The position numbers and the translations under genes were made by a program. DNA of 64,000 bases from Sulfuritalea sp. (lineage in GTDB: Bacteria > Pseudomonadota > Gammaproteobacteria > Burkholderiales > Rhodocyclaceae): positions 18,142-82,141 of the forward strand of contig JAMPYF010000020.1 of the NCBI GenBank assembly GCA_023700805.1, in the 5' to 3' direction. A model generated the notes under the pieces. It did no database searches. It worked only from the letters and a program-made list of their open reading frames with translations, and had not been told where the DNA came from. Of the stretch, positions 37,359 through 46,120 are shown in pieces (within the stretch, counting starts at the first letter, position 1; each line of letters begins with the position of its first letter).

Positions 37359-38822
37359 TCAACTCAGATAGTCCAGCCGCAACCTCTGCTGCAGGGTGCG
37401 CGCCAGGCGAAAGGCTTCCTTGAGTATCTGCCGGTCGAGTTTGTGCAGCCGATCGGGATTGATCCGGTTGGCGGCGGCCGGAAACTCGCCGGACACCTGG
37501 TTCTGCAGGCGCAGGCGCTGTATCTGGTAGAAGGCGGCGGCCATCGCCGCCACTTCCTCGACCGGCATGCCCAGCGCCGGGCGCACGCTGCGCAGGCGCT
37601 CGACGGTGTTGGTGGGTTCGATGCCATGTGCCAGCGCATATATCCGCACCACATCGACGAAGACGCGTATGCCCTGGCCCTTGAGATCCAGCGTATGGGG
37701 ATATTCCTTGCCGCCACCGAGGCGAAAGTCGCGCCACCAGCCGAGCGGTGGTTCCTGCTCCAGTGCGGTGCAGGCCATCGCCCGCAGGAAGGCACCGTTG
37801 CCCTTCAGGCGCTGCAGCAGCCAGTCCTGCAGGTCGGTCACCAGTTCCTCGCGACCGTAGAGCGGCCGGAAATCGAAAAAGATGGTGGCATTGAGCAGGG
37901 CCTTGGGCTCGGGCACCACGATCCAGTCTTCGAAGCGGCGTTTCCATTCGTCGAAGGAAAGACACCAGGCCGGATTGCCGGCCATGATCTGCCCGGTGCA
38001 CAACGGGAAACCGCAGGCGTCGAGGGCCGTATTCACGGCCTGGGCGAAGGGCAGGAATTTCTGCCGCAGATTCTCCGCCTCGGCCGCCGAGTCCGCCGCG
38101 AACACGATGCCGTTGTCCTGATCGGTGACCAGCGTCTGCTCCATCCGGCCTTCCGAACCGAAGACGATCCAGCACCAGGGCACGTAGGGCAGTTCGAACT
38201 CGCCTTCGACGAGATCGATCGCCTGCAGCGCGACCAGGTCGTTGAGCGCGGAAATCCATTCGCACAGGGCTTCCGGGCCGTCGCCTTCGGCCAGCCGCCG
38301 CGCGGCGAAGCGGCGCACGGCGATGGTCTGCCGCGCCAGTTCGGGGATGCTGCGCGTGGCCAGGATGGCATTGGTCAGGCTCGCCGAGTCGGCCGCCTGC
38401 ATGCCGTACAGGTCGCCCTGGGAGACCACGTTGTACAGGCGCCCGTCGGCCCCGGTCAGGATCAGCTGGCGCATGCCGCGGCGGAACATCAGCACCATGG
38501 CCTGATGCACCGTGGCGTCGGCAGGCAGGCTGGCCAGGCCGCCGGTCATCACGCCGGCGACCGGGCCGGCCAGGTCGCAGTCGTCGTTGACGATCGAGCG
38601 CATCAGGTCGCGCAGGCTGACGATGCCCAGCGGCACGGCCGTCGTCGGATCGACCACCACCGCCGCCTCGGCTCCCTGCAGGTCGATGGCGCGCAGGGCC
38701 TCGCGCACGGTGCTCGCCGGATCGACCACCACCGGCGGCGCCAGCGGCAGCCGGCACAGCGTGGTGTTGAGATTCACCGATACCGCGTCGCAGGCGTCGG
38801 TTTCAGTAACGGATGCGGGCAT
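37359..38822 (-). CDS. CBS-pair / DUF294 putative nucleotidyltransferase
   Basis: 487 residues from the ATG at 38822. The first ~135 residues contain a CBS pair (VVVDPTTAVPLGIVSLRDLMR; QLILTGADGRLYNVVSQGDLYG), an adenosine-nucleotide-binding module. Next is a DUF294 nucleotidyltransferase-like domain with the G-S...D-x-D pattern (WIVFGSEGRMEQTLVTDQDNGIVF) and the DUF294 C-terminal helical domain. It resembles GlnD-type nucleotidyltransferases. Its 5' end overlaps the exonuclease fusion gene by 20 bp. In other betaproteobacteria this gene often travels with a DnaQ-type exonuclease and an acetate/solute symporter; the symporter is missing here. Confidence 0.88.
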   Translation of the reverse strand: MPASVTETDACDAVSVNLNTTLCRLPLAPPVVVDPASTVREALRAIDLQGAEAAVVVDPTTAVPLGIVSLRDLMRSIVNDDCDLAGPVAGVMTGGLASLPADATVHQAMVLMFRRGMRQLILTGADGRLYNVVSQGDLYGMQAADSASLTNAILATRSIPELARQTIAVRRFAARRLAEGDGPEALCEWISALNDLVALQAIDLVEGEFELPYVPWCWIVFGSEGRMEQTLVTDQDNGIVFAADSAAEAENLRQKFLPFAQAVNTALDACGFPLCTGQIMAGNPAWCLSFDEWKRRFEDWIVVPEPKALLNATIFFDFRPLYGREELVTDLQDWLLQRLKGNGAFLRAMACTALEQEPPLGWWRDFRLGGGKEYPHTLDLKGQGIRVFVDVVRIYALAHGIEPTNTVERLRSVRPALGMPVEEVAAMAAAFYQIQRLRLQNQVSGEFPAAANRINPDRLHKLDRQILKEAFRLARTLQQRLRLDYLS

Positions 38823-40950
38823 GATAGGTCTTCTCGCTGGCTTCGCGTGCCGCGCCGAGGGTGCGGATGCCGCGCTCCGCCAGCAGCGGCAGCATCTTGA
38901 GGAAGACCTCGGCGGTGACGATGGCATCGCCGACCGCGGTGTGGCGTCCCAGCACCGATACGCCAAGGCGTTCGGCGATGGCTTCGAGGCGGTGCGTTTC
39001 CTGGTTCGGAAACAGCACGGCCGACAACAGGAAGGTGTCGAGCACCGGACGATCGAAGCGGATGCCGGTGGCGGCTTCCTTCAGTTCCAGGAAGCGCATG
39101 TCGAAGGCCGCGTTGTGCGCCACCAGCACGGTATCGGCGACGAAGGCGCGGAAGATCGGCAGCACGCGCGCGATCGGCGGCTGACCGGCGAGCATTTCCG
39201 TCGTGATGCCGTGGATCTTCACCGATTGCGGCGGCAGGCTGCGCTGCGGATCGATCAGCTGGTCGAACGCCTCGTGCCGCAGCAGGCGGCGATTGACGAT
39301 GCGCACCGCGCCGATCTGGATGATCTCGTCGCCGGCCGAAGGGTCTAGGCCGGTGGTTTCGGTGTCGAACACGGTGTAGGCAAGTTGCGCCAGGAGCCGG
39401 TCGTCCAGCGCCAGATCGGTCTCCTCGCCCTTGAACAGGTCGAAGTCGTAGAACTCGGGACGGCTGTCGGCCATGGCCCCCGCCGCGCCGGGAACGCCGG
39501 CCTCCTGCGCCCTGACGGCCGGCAGCAGGAAACGGAAGAAGGCGCGGTAGGACGCGTGGTCGCGCTGGAACCAGACCTCGCCGCCATTGCGCTCGACCAC
39601 GTCGCGCACCGTCAGCGGCGTGGCTTCCCCGGCCGCATTCATCGGATCGAGTTCCCACTGCATCACGGTTTCGGTGCTCATGAACACGCCCGACCAGATC
39701 ATGTCGATATGCGCCATGGCGCCATCGCGGCTCAGCCGCAGCTTGAGGTCGCGGATCCGGTATTCGTCATGCAGGCGCGCTGCAAGGTAGCTCATGGCCT
39801 GCAGCATCGAAAAACCGTCGACCTTGACCCATACCCCGGCATCGACGTCCTCCAGGCTCACCTGCAGCGGGCAGCGGTCGGCGATGCGGCGGCAGGCTGC
39901 GGTCAGCAGGTCGGCGCCGAGCATGTCCTCCAGCGGCCAGCGCGCCTTGAGCACGGCCGCATAAGTGCGCGCCGCCGCTTCGATGCGGCCGGCAAGGCCT
40001 TCGGCCTCGTCGCGGACCACGGCCAGGAAACGCTGGTGGTCCTCGGCGTCCATGTCGGCGTAGTCATACAGCGTCTCGGCAGCGGCGCGCAGGTTCGCCA
40101 CCGGGCCGCGACTGCTCTCGGTCAGGTCCTGCAACAGGCGGTCGCGCGTGGACTCGCTGTCGAAGGTCTCGGTCATGTCCTCGATCATCGTCATGTAGCC
40201 GGAGAGACCTGCTCCCGCGCCGTCTTCGCTTGCCGCTCCGGCTTCGGGAATTGGCGCCACCAGCACGCGCAGCAGGCGGCCCGACTCGGTCGCGGTGACG
40301 AAATGGCCGTGGCTGCGGCGCCGCGCGGCGATGTGCTCCAGCGCATAGGCGATCAGGTGCCGGTCGAAAATGCCGTAGATCGAGCGCCCCAGGCCCAGCG
40401 CCGCCATGCCGTGGCCCGGGGAGCCGGCGAACAGGGCGCGGGCGCGGCGGTTGTAGAGCAGCACACGGCCGTCGAGGTTGCAGACGATGACGCCCTGGGC
40501 GAGTTCCGACATGAGCACGGCGAAACGGTTGCGGTCGGCCTCGGCGGCGGCGTTGGCGGCGCGGATCTGCGCTTCGATGGCGGCTTCGCGCGCCTCGCGC
40601 TGGACGGCAACCCGGTTGACCGCGCCGATCAGGTCCTGCAGCTCGCGGCTGCCTTGCGGGCTCAGGCGCACCGTCGGTCGCTCGAGCAAGGCGGCGGCTT
40701 CCTCGGCCGCGCGTGCCAAGGGCAGCAGCAGGAACTCGTAGGCCGCGCGCAGCATCAGGAACAGGAAAACCCAGGCGGCAAACAAGATCATCAGCAAGGC
40801 ACCCACGCGGCGTTCGAGCAGGCCGGCCAGCAGCGCCTGTTCCGGCGCTTCGAGTCCCGAGCCGATCACCAGCCACAAGGCCGCCAGGACGGCCACCAGG
40901 AAACCGCAGGCGACGGCGACAGCGACGATCAGTTTGGCCGGGGAACTCAC
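38803..40950 (-). CDS. Membrane sensor-like protein fused to a DnaQ-type 3'-5' exonuclease
   Basis: 715 residues. Two membrane segments near the N-terminus (about residues 7-30 and 48-75) are followed by a HAMP-like helix, then a PAS-like domain (FAVLMSELAQGVIVCNLDGRVLLYNRRARALF). A kinase-like helical region (LLQDLTESSRGPVANLRAAAETLYDY) is in the HisKA position but lacks a phospho-acceptor His. A degenerate ATPase-like domain follows. The last ~190 residues are a complete DEDDh exonuclease: YTVFDTETTGLDP, VLVAHNAAFDMRFL, and the final His-Asp in GRHTAVGDAIVTAE. It probably degrades single-stranded nucleic acid or small RNAs under sensory control. The response regulator gene precedes it in the same operon. 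Confidence 0.85.
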   Translation of the reverse strand: MSSPAKLIVAVAVACGFLVAVLAALWLVIGSGLEAPEQALLAGLLERRVGALLMILFAAWVFLFLMLRAAYEFLLLPLARAAEEAAALLERPTVRLSPQGSRELQDLIGAVNRVAVQREAREAAIEAQIRAANAAAEADRNRFAVLMSELAQGVIVCNLDGRVLLYNRRARALFAGSPGHGMAALGLGRSIYGIFDRHLIAYALEHIAARRRSHGHFVTATESGRLLRVLVAPIPEAGAASEDGAGAGLSGYMTMIEDMTETFDSESTRDRLLQDLTESSRGPVANLRAAAETLYDYADMDAEDHQRFLAVVRDEAEGLAGRIEAAARTYAAVLKARWPLEDMLGADLLTAACRRIADRCPLQVSLEDVDAGVWVKVDGFSMLQAMSYLAARLHDEYRIRDLKLRLSRDGAMAHIDMIWSGVFMSTETVMQWELDPMNAAGEATPLTVRDVVERNGGEVWFQRDHASYRAFFRFLLPAVRAQEAGVPGAAGAMADSRPEFYDFDLFKGEETDLALDDRLLAQLAYTVFDTETTGLDPSAGDEIIQIGAVRIVNRRLLRHEAFDQLIDPQRSLPPQSVKIHGITTEMLAGQPPIARVLPIFRAFVADTVLVAHNAAFDMRFLELKEAATGIRFDRPVLDTFLLSAVLFPNQETHRLEAIAERLGVSVLGRHTAVGDAIVTAEVFLKMLPLLAERGIRTLGAAREASEKTYHARIRY

Positions 40951-40976
40951 GACGGCATCGGCGGACGGCCTGGCGC

Positions 40977-41348
40977 TCAGGCCCGGTCGATCAGCGCCTT
41001 GACCTTGGCGACCAGTTCCCGGGTCGAAAACGGCTTGGTCATATAGACGTCGGCGCCCAGCGCGAGGCCCTTGGAGACCTCGGTGTCGCGCCCCTTGGCG
41101 GTCAGCATCATGATGCGCAGATCCTTGAACTCGGGGTCCTGGCGCAGGTCCTGGCAGACTTCGAAGCCGTTGCGCTGCGGCATCATGACATCGAGTATCG
41201 CCATGTCGGGGCGCTCGGCGCGAACCCGCACCAGGGCCTCGACGCCGTTGCGCGCGACGACCACTTCGTAGCCTTCGCGCTTGAGCAGGAATTCCAGCGA
41301 AATGACGATATTCGGCTCGTCGTCGGCGATCAGTATCTTCTTGGCCAT
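40977..41348 (-). CDS. Single-domain response regulator
   Basis: 123 residues from the ATG at 41348 (MAKKILIADDEPNIVISLEF). It is a CheY-like receiver only, with acidic pair DDE near residue 10, the phospho-acceptor Asp in AILDVMMPQRNGFEV, Thr/Ser in IMMLTAKG and Lys in YMTKPFS. It has no output domain. It starts the operon with the sensor-exonuclease and CBS-DUF294 genes, so it may act by protein contact with the sensor-like part, which itself seems unable to autophosphorylate. Confidence 0.93.
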   Translation of the reverse strand: MAKKILIADDEPNIVISLEFLLKREGYEVVVARNGVEALVRVRAERPDMAILDVMMPQRNGFEVCQDLRQDPEFKDLRIMMLTAKGRDTEVSKGLALGADVYMTKPFSTRELVAKVKALIDRA

Positions 41349-41440
41349 GTCTCCCCTCTCTCTTGAGTTCTTCTTGTTGTGCCCGAAAGAATACACTGCG
41401 ACGGAGCCGCGAGCCATAGCCGCCGCGCCTGCGCGCGACG

Positions 41441-41473
41441 CCAGAAAAGAAAAGCCCACCGCAGGGGTGGGCT
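41441..41473 (-). terminator. Rho-independent terminator of the pan operon
   Basis: On the minus strand AGCCCACC and GGTGGGCT form a perfect 8-bp stem with loop CCTGC, followed directly by the T-rich tract TTTCTTTTC. It lies 24 bp after the panD stop and fits an intrinsic terminator for panD on the minus strand. Confidence 0.9.
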
Positions 41474-41496
41474 CGTGCATCGCCGGATGGGGTGGA

Positions 41497-41880
41497 TCAG
41501 GCGGCCGCTTGCGCCGGGATCTGCCGGCTATGGTGGGTGATGCGGTTCCTGGCATCGACGTACACCAGATCGGGCTCGAAGTGCTGCAATTCGATCTCGT
41601 TCATCATGGCGTAGGTGGCGATGATCAGCAGGTCGCCGGTGGCGGCCTTGCGTGCGGCGGCGCCGTTCACCGAAATGGTGCCGCTGCCGCGCTCGGCGCG
41701 AATGGCGTAGGTGGTGAAGCGTTCGCCGTTATTCACGTTGTAGATGTCGATCTGCTGGTATTCCTTGATGTCGGCCGCTTCGAGCAGGGCTTCATCGATT
41801 GCGCAGGAACCCTCGTAATGCAATTCGGCATGCGTCACCGTCACGCGGTGGAGTTTCGACTTGAGCATCGTGCGTTGCAT
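41497..41880 (-). CDS. panD: Aspartate 1-decarboxylase (proenzyme)
   Basis: 127 residues (E. coli PanD 126) from the ATG at 41880 ([26 protein letters not shown]). The self-cleavage site Gly24-Ser25 in HYEGSC generates the pyruvoyl cofactor. The enzyme makes beta-alanine from aspartate for pantothenate synthesis. A conserved Tyr lies in [12 protein letters not shown]. It is the last gene of the pcnB-folK-panBCD run and is followed by the terminator. It lies 112 bp after panC. Confidence 0.97.
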   Translation of the reverse strand: MQRTMLKSKLHRVTVTHAELHYEGSCAIDEALLEAADIKEYQQIDIYNVNNGERFTTYAIRAERGSGTISVNGAAARKAATGDLLIIATYAMMNEIELQHFEPDLVYVDARNRITHHSRQIPAQAAA

Positions 41881-41992
41881 TGTCAGACCTTTCTCATGCA
41901 AAGGCGGCAATAAACCGGGAGCCGTCCCGAAGGATCAAACTCCCGCCTCGTTCGCTTCTGGCACACCACCGGCATGAGCGCATCGCAGTGAC

Positions 41993-42844
<852 letters not shown>

Positions 42845-43660
42845 TCAGTAAGCGTGTTCGGGGGCCGGAAAACTGCCGTCCTTGACGGCACCGACGTAGG
42901 CGACCACGGCGGCTTCGATGCTCGCCGCGCCTTCCATGAAGTTCTTCACGAAGCGCCCCTTCTTGCCCGGATAGACGCCGAGCATGTCGTGCAGCACCAG
43001 CACCTGGCCGTCGCAGTCCTTGCCCGCACCGATGCCTATGGTGGCGCAGACCTTGAGCAGGGTGGTAATTTCGCCGGCGAGCTGGGCCGGCACCATTTCC
43101 AGCACCATCAGCGCGGCGCCGGCCTGTTCCAGCGCCAGCGCTTCGCGCTTCATGCGCGCCGCGCCCGCCTCGCCGCGTCCCTGTACATGGTAGCCGCCCA
43201 GGGCATGCACCGATTGCGGCGTCAGGCCGATGTGGGCGCAGACCGGCACGCCGCGCTCGACCAGGAAATGCACGGTCTCGGCCATCACTTCGCCGCCTTC
43301 GAGCTTGACCATCTCGGCGCCGGCCGCGAGCAGGCGCACGGCATTTCGCAGCGCCTGTTCCTTCGATTCCTGATAGCTGCCGAAGGGCATGTCGGCCACG
43401 CACATCGCGCGCTGCGCCATGTGGCCGACGCATTCGGTGTGATAAACCATCTGCTCCATGGTCACCGGCAGCGTCGAGGTCTTGCCCTGGAGCACGTTGC
43501 CCAGCGAATCGCCGACCAGGATCACATCCACGCCGCAGCGGTCCTCCAGTGCGGCGAAGCTGGCGTCGTAACCGGTGAGCATGGCGATCTTCTGGCCGTC
43601 GTGCTTCATGCGCCCGAGTTCAGGCAGCGTGATCGGCTTGTTGCTGGCGAGGTAGGTCAT
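42845..43660 (-). CDS. panB: 3-methyl-2-oxobutanoate hydroxymethyltransferase
   Basis: 271 residues from the ATG at 43660 ([32 protein letters not shown]). It makes ketopantoate from alpha-ketoisovalerate and methylene-tetrahydrofolate. Metal and active-site motifs are [56 protein letters not shown] and the Glu in LEMVPAQLA. The gap between it and the upstream gene (43661-43769) is taken up by mosaic repeat R3. A ribosome-binding site is not obvious there. Confidence 0.98.
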   Translation of the reverse strand: MTYLASNKPITLPELGRMKHDGQKIAMLTGYDASFAALEDRCGVDVILVGDSLGNVLQGKTSTLPVTMEQMVYHTECVGHMAQRAMCVADMPFGSYQESKEQALRNAVRLLAAGAEMVKLEGGEVMAETVHFLVERGVPVCAHIGLTPQSVHALGGYHVQGRGEAGAARMKREALALEQAGAALMVLEMVPAQLAGEITTLLKVCATIGIGAGKDCDGQVLVLHDMLGVYPGKKGRFVKNFMEGAASIEAAVVAYVGAVKDGSFPAPEHAY

Positions 43661-43675
43661 GATTGCGACTCCGCA

Positions 43676-43770
43676 GGGCCGCCCCAAGGAGGCGCGTTCA
43701 TAAACCGGAAGCCGCGCAGCGGCTGAACCGTGATCGCTCCTTTCCGTGGGAAAGGGGATGGGGGATAGGT
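43676..43770 (+). repeat. Intergenic mosaic repeat, copy R3 (between DUF486 gene and panB)
   Basis: It has the same blocks in the same order as R1: GGGCCGCCCCAAGGAGGCGC, CCGGAAGCCGCGCAGCGGCTGAACCGT, then a hairpin (CTTTCC/GGAAAG with loop GTG) and GGATGGGGG. It sits in the plus orientation between two minus-strand genes, whereas R1 is in the orientation of its neighbours. Confidence 0.65.
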
Positions 43771-44132
43771 CATGGATTTCTGAAGATGAAGTAAACGGCG
43801 CCTAGGATACACAAACCCGCCCACAGAAAATCGAGCTTGAGCGGTTGCTTCATGTAGAACAGCGCAAACGGAACGAATACCGTGAGAGTGATCGCTTCCT
43901 GCAGGATCTTGAGTTGCCCCAGCGACAGCTCATGGTGGCCGATGCGATTGGCCGGCACCTGCAGCAGGTATTCGAACAGCGCGATGCCCCAGGACGCCAG
44001 CGCGGCGATCCACCACGGGCGGTCGTTGAGGTTCTTCAGGTGGGCGTACCAGGCGAAGGTCATGAAGACATTCGAGGCCGTCAAGAGCAGCGTCGTCTGC
44101 CAGACCACCGGGATATGCAACGGCGACGCCAC
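43770..44132 (-). CDS. DUF486 (DMT-family) small membrane protein
   Basis: 120 residues with four hydrophobic segments. Family-characteristic strings are [39 protein letters not shown] and [24 protein letters not shown]486 proteins belong to the drug/metabolite transporter clan, half-size like EmrE. The transported compound is unknown. The gene begins 3 bp after the folK stop, so it is part of the pcnB-folK-pan operon, an odd place for a transporter unless it moves a pathway metabolite. Confidence 0.92.
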   Translation of the reverse strand: MASPLHIPVVWQTTLLLTASNVFMTFAWYAHLKNLNDRPWWIAALASWGIALFEYLLQVPANRIGHHELSLGQLKILQEAITLTVFVPFALFYMKQPLKLDFLWAGLCILGAVYFIFRNP

Positions 44133-44135
44133 GAC

Positions 44136-44627
44136 TCAGCCCGTCCGCGCCAGCTTTTCGATCTGCTGGTCGGCGCAGCGCAGCAGCAGGTCGGCCAGCG
44201 GGCCGCGGCCGGGAATGAGCAGTTGTGGCGCCAACTCGGCCAGCGGCGCCAGGACAAAGGCGCGCTCGTGCAGGCGCGGATGCGGCAGGGTCAGATGCGG
44301 ATCGTCGCTGAGTTCGTCGCCGTAGAGCAGCAGGTCGAGATCCAGGGTGCGCGGGGCGTTCTTGATGCTGCGCTGGCGGCCGAAGCGCGCCTCGATCTCG
44401 AACAGCGCCTCCAGAAGAGTTGGCGCTGGCGACACGGCGACCAGTTCCACCACGGCGTTGATGAAGTCGGGCTGATGCTTGAGTCCGACCGGCGCCGTGC
44501 GATACAGCGAGGACGCGGCGATGAATTCGGTCTGCGGCAGCTCGCGCAGGGCAAGGATCGCCGCCTTCACCGTCGCCACCGGGTCTCCCAGGTTGGCGCC
44601 CAGCGCGATGAAGCAAGGCCGGCCCAC
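44136..44627 (-). CDS. folK: 2-amino-4-hydroxy-6-hydroxymethyldihydropteridine diphosphokinase
   Basis: 163 residues from a GTG at 44627, one base after the pcnB stop (VGRPCFIALGANLGDP). Transfers pyrophosphate from ATP to the pterin in folate synthesis. Signature motifs are ALGANLGDP, SSLYRTAPVG, QPDFINAVVEL, EARFGRQRSIKNAPRTLDLDLLLYG and LPHPRLHERAFVLAPLAEL. A copy of the dispersed repeat encodes AVSPAPT before LLEAL, at the variable loop of the enzyme. Folate-pantothenate linkage makes sense because PanB uses methylene-THF. Confidence 0.96.
   Translation of the reverse strand: MGRPCFIALGANLGDPVATVKAAILALRELPQTEFIAASSLYRTAPVGLKHQPDFINAVVELVAVSPAPTLLEALFEIEARFGRQRSIKNAPRTLDLDLLLYGDELSDDPHLTLPHPRLHERAFVLAPLAELAPQLLIPGRGPLADLLLRCADQQIEKLARTG
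44418..44439 (-). repeat. Dispersed repeat, copy 7 (inside folK)
   Basis: The reverse complement is an exact consensus (variable bases GT). It is in the sense direction of folK and encodes Ala-Val-Ser-Pro-Ala-Pro-Thr, the frame shared with the macA and rhlE copies. Confidence 0.8.
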
Positions 44628-44628
44628 T

Positions 44629-45981
44629 TCAGGCTTCGCTGCTCGCCGGGCTGGCGGAATCTCCCTCGCCCGCCGACTTCTTGCCGCGTACGCGACGCCG
44701 GCGCTTCTTCGGGCCGCTGTCCGGCACCAGCAAGGCTTCACGGCCATCGCCGTCGGCATTCTGGAAGTCGCGCCACCAATCCGCCAGTTCCATGTCGATC
44801 TCGCCGCTCTCGGCGCGCAAGGCCAGGAAGTCATAGCCGGCGCGAAAACGCGGCAGTTCGATGAGGCGGTAGGGCGATTTTCCGGCACGCTTTTCGAAGC
44901 GCGGCTGCAGCGCCCAAATGTCCTTGATGTCGCCGGCGATGCGGCGCGTGATCGCGAGCTTCTCGCCCTGCACGTTGAGCACGTCGTCCATCGCCTCGTA
45001 CAGCGCCGGAATCGGCACTTCGCCGCGCGCCTTGCGGGCTTCCCATTCGGCCAGCACTTCGTGCCAGAGCAGGGTGGCGAACAGGTAGCCGGGCGACAGC
45101 GACTTGCCGGCCTTGACCCGCTTGTCGGTGCTGGCGAGCGAGAGCATGACGAATTTCTCGCCCAGCGGCTGCTCCAGGATCACATCGAGCAGCGGCAGCA
45201 GGCCGTGGTGCAGACCGTCGTCGCGCAGACGCTTGACGCATTCGACCGAATGTCCGGAAAACAGCAGCTTCAGCATCTCGTCGAAGACGCGCGCCGCCGG
45301 CACGTTTTCCATCAACTCGGCCATCTCGCGAATCGGCGCGCGCACCGCAGGGTCCAGCGTCAGCCCGAGCTTGGCGGAAAGCCGCACGGCGCGCAGCATG
45401 CGCACCGGGTCTTCGCGGTAGCGCAGCTTCGGCTCGCCGATCATGCGCAGGGTCTTCTGCTGCAGGTCGGCCACGCCGTGGTGGTAGTCGATCACTGTCT
45501 CCGAGGATGGATCGTAGTAGAGCGCATTGACCGTGAAGTCGCGCCGCGCGGCGTCTTCGGCGATCGAACCGAAGACGTTGTCGCGCAGCACGCGGCCATG
45601 CTCGTCCTTGACGGTATTGACGTCGTGCGCGGCGCGGAAGGTGGACACTTCGAGCGTCTCGCCGCCCTGCATGACATGCACGATCTGGAAGCGGCGGCCG
45701 ATGATGCGCGCGCGGCGAAACAGCGCCCGCACCTGCTCCGGCGTCGCATCGGTGGCGATGTCGTAATCCTTGGGATCGATCCCGGCGATCAGGTCGCGCA
45801 CCGCGCCGCCCACGATATAGGCCTTGTGACCCGCCTGCTGCAGGGTCTCGCAGGTGCGCCGGGCGCCCAGCGACACATGGTCGCGGCGTATGCCGTGGCG
45901 TGCCACGGGTATCGTGGCCGGCGCGTTGTCTGACGGAGATTCGCCACGACGGAATACGCGGCGCAACAACTTGCGGATCAT
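44629..45981 (-). CDS. pcnB: Poly(A) polymerase I
   Basis: 450 residues from the ATG at 45981 (MIRKLLRRVFRRGESPSDN). Adds 3' poly(A) tails that promote RNA decay. The class II nucleotidyltransferase core is YIVGGAVRDLIAGIDPKDYDIATDATPEQ, with the catalytic DYD. RRDFTVNALYYDP and REDPVRMLRAVRLSAKLGL follow. The C-terminus is a long basic tail (KKRRRRVRGKKS), typical of PcnB rather than of CCA-adding enzymes. It is the first gene of the folK-pan operon. The upstream frame to 46134 is not family-like. Confidence 0.95.
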   Translation of the reverse strand: MIRKLLRRVFRRGESPSDNAPATIPVARHGIRRDHVSLGARRTCETLQQAGHKAYIVGGAVRDLIAGIDPKDYDIATDATPEQVRALFRRARIIGRRFQIVHVMQGGETLEVSTFRAAHDVNTVKDEHGRVLRDNVFGSIAEDAARRDFTVNALYYDPSSETVIDYHHGVADLQQKTLRMIGEPKLRYREDPVRMLRAVRLSAKLGLTLDPAVRAPIREMAELMENVPAARVFDEMLKLLFSGHSVECVKRLRDDGLHHGLLPLLDVILEQPLGEKFVMLSLASTDKRVKAGKSLSPGYLFATLLWHEVLAEWEARKARGEVPIPALYEAMDDVLNVQGEKLAITRRIAGDIKDIWALQPRFEKRAGKSPYRLIELPRFRAGYDFLALRAESGEIDMELADWWRDFQNADGDGREALLVPDSGPKKRRRRVRGKKSAGEGDSASPASSEA

Positions 45982-46120
45982 TGGAAAGGAGCGGGAACCA
46001 TCGGGGCCATGCTTCGAGAGGCGGCAATGATAGCCCAAACCCCCGGCAACCGCATATTTACGGCGGCCGCGGCAGCGCGTTCCGCTAAAATTATGTCCTT
46101 TGATCCTTCCCGTACGACCT

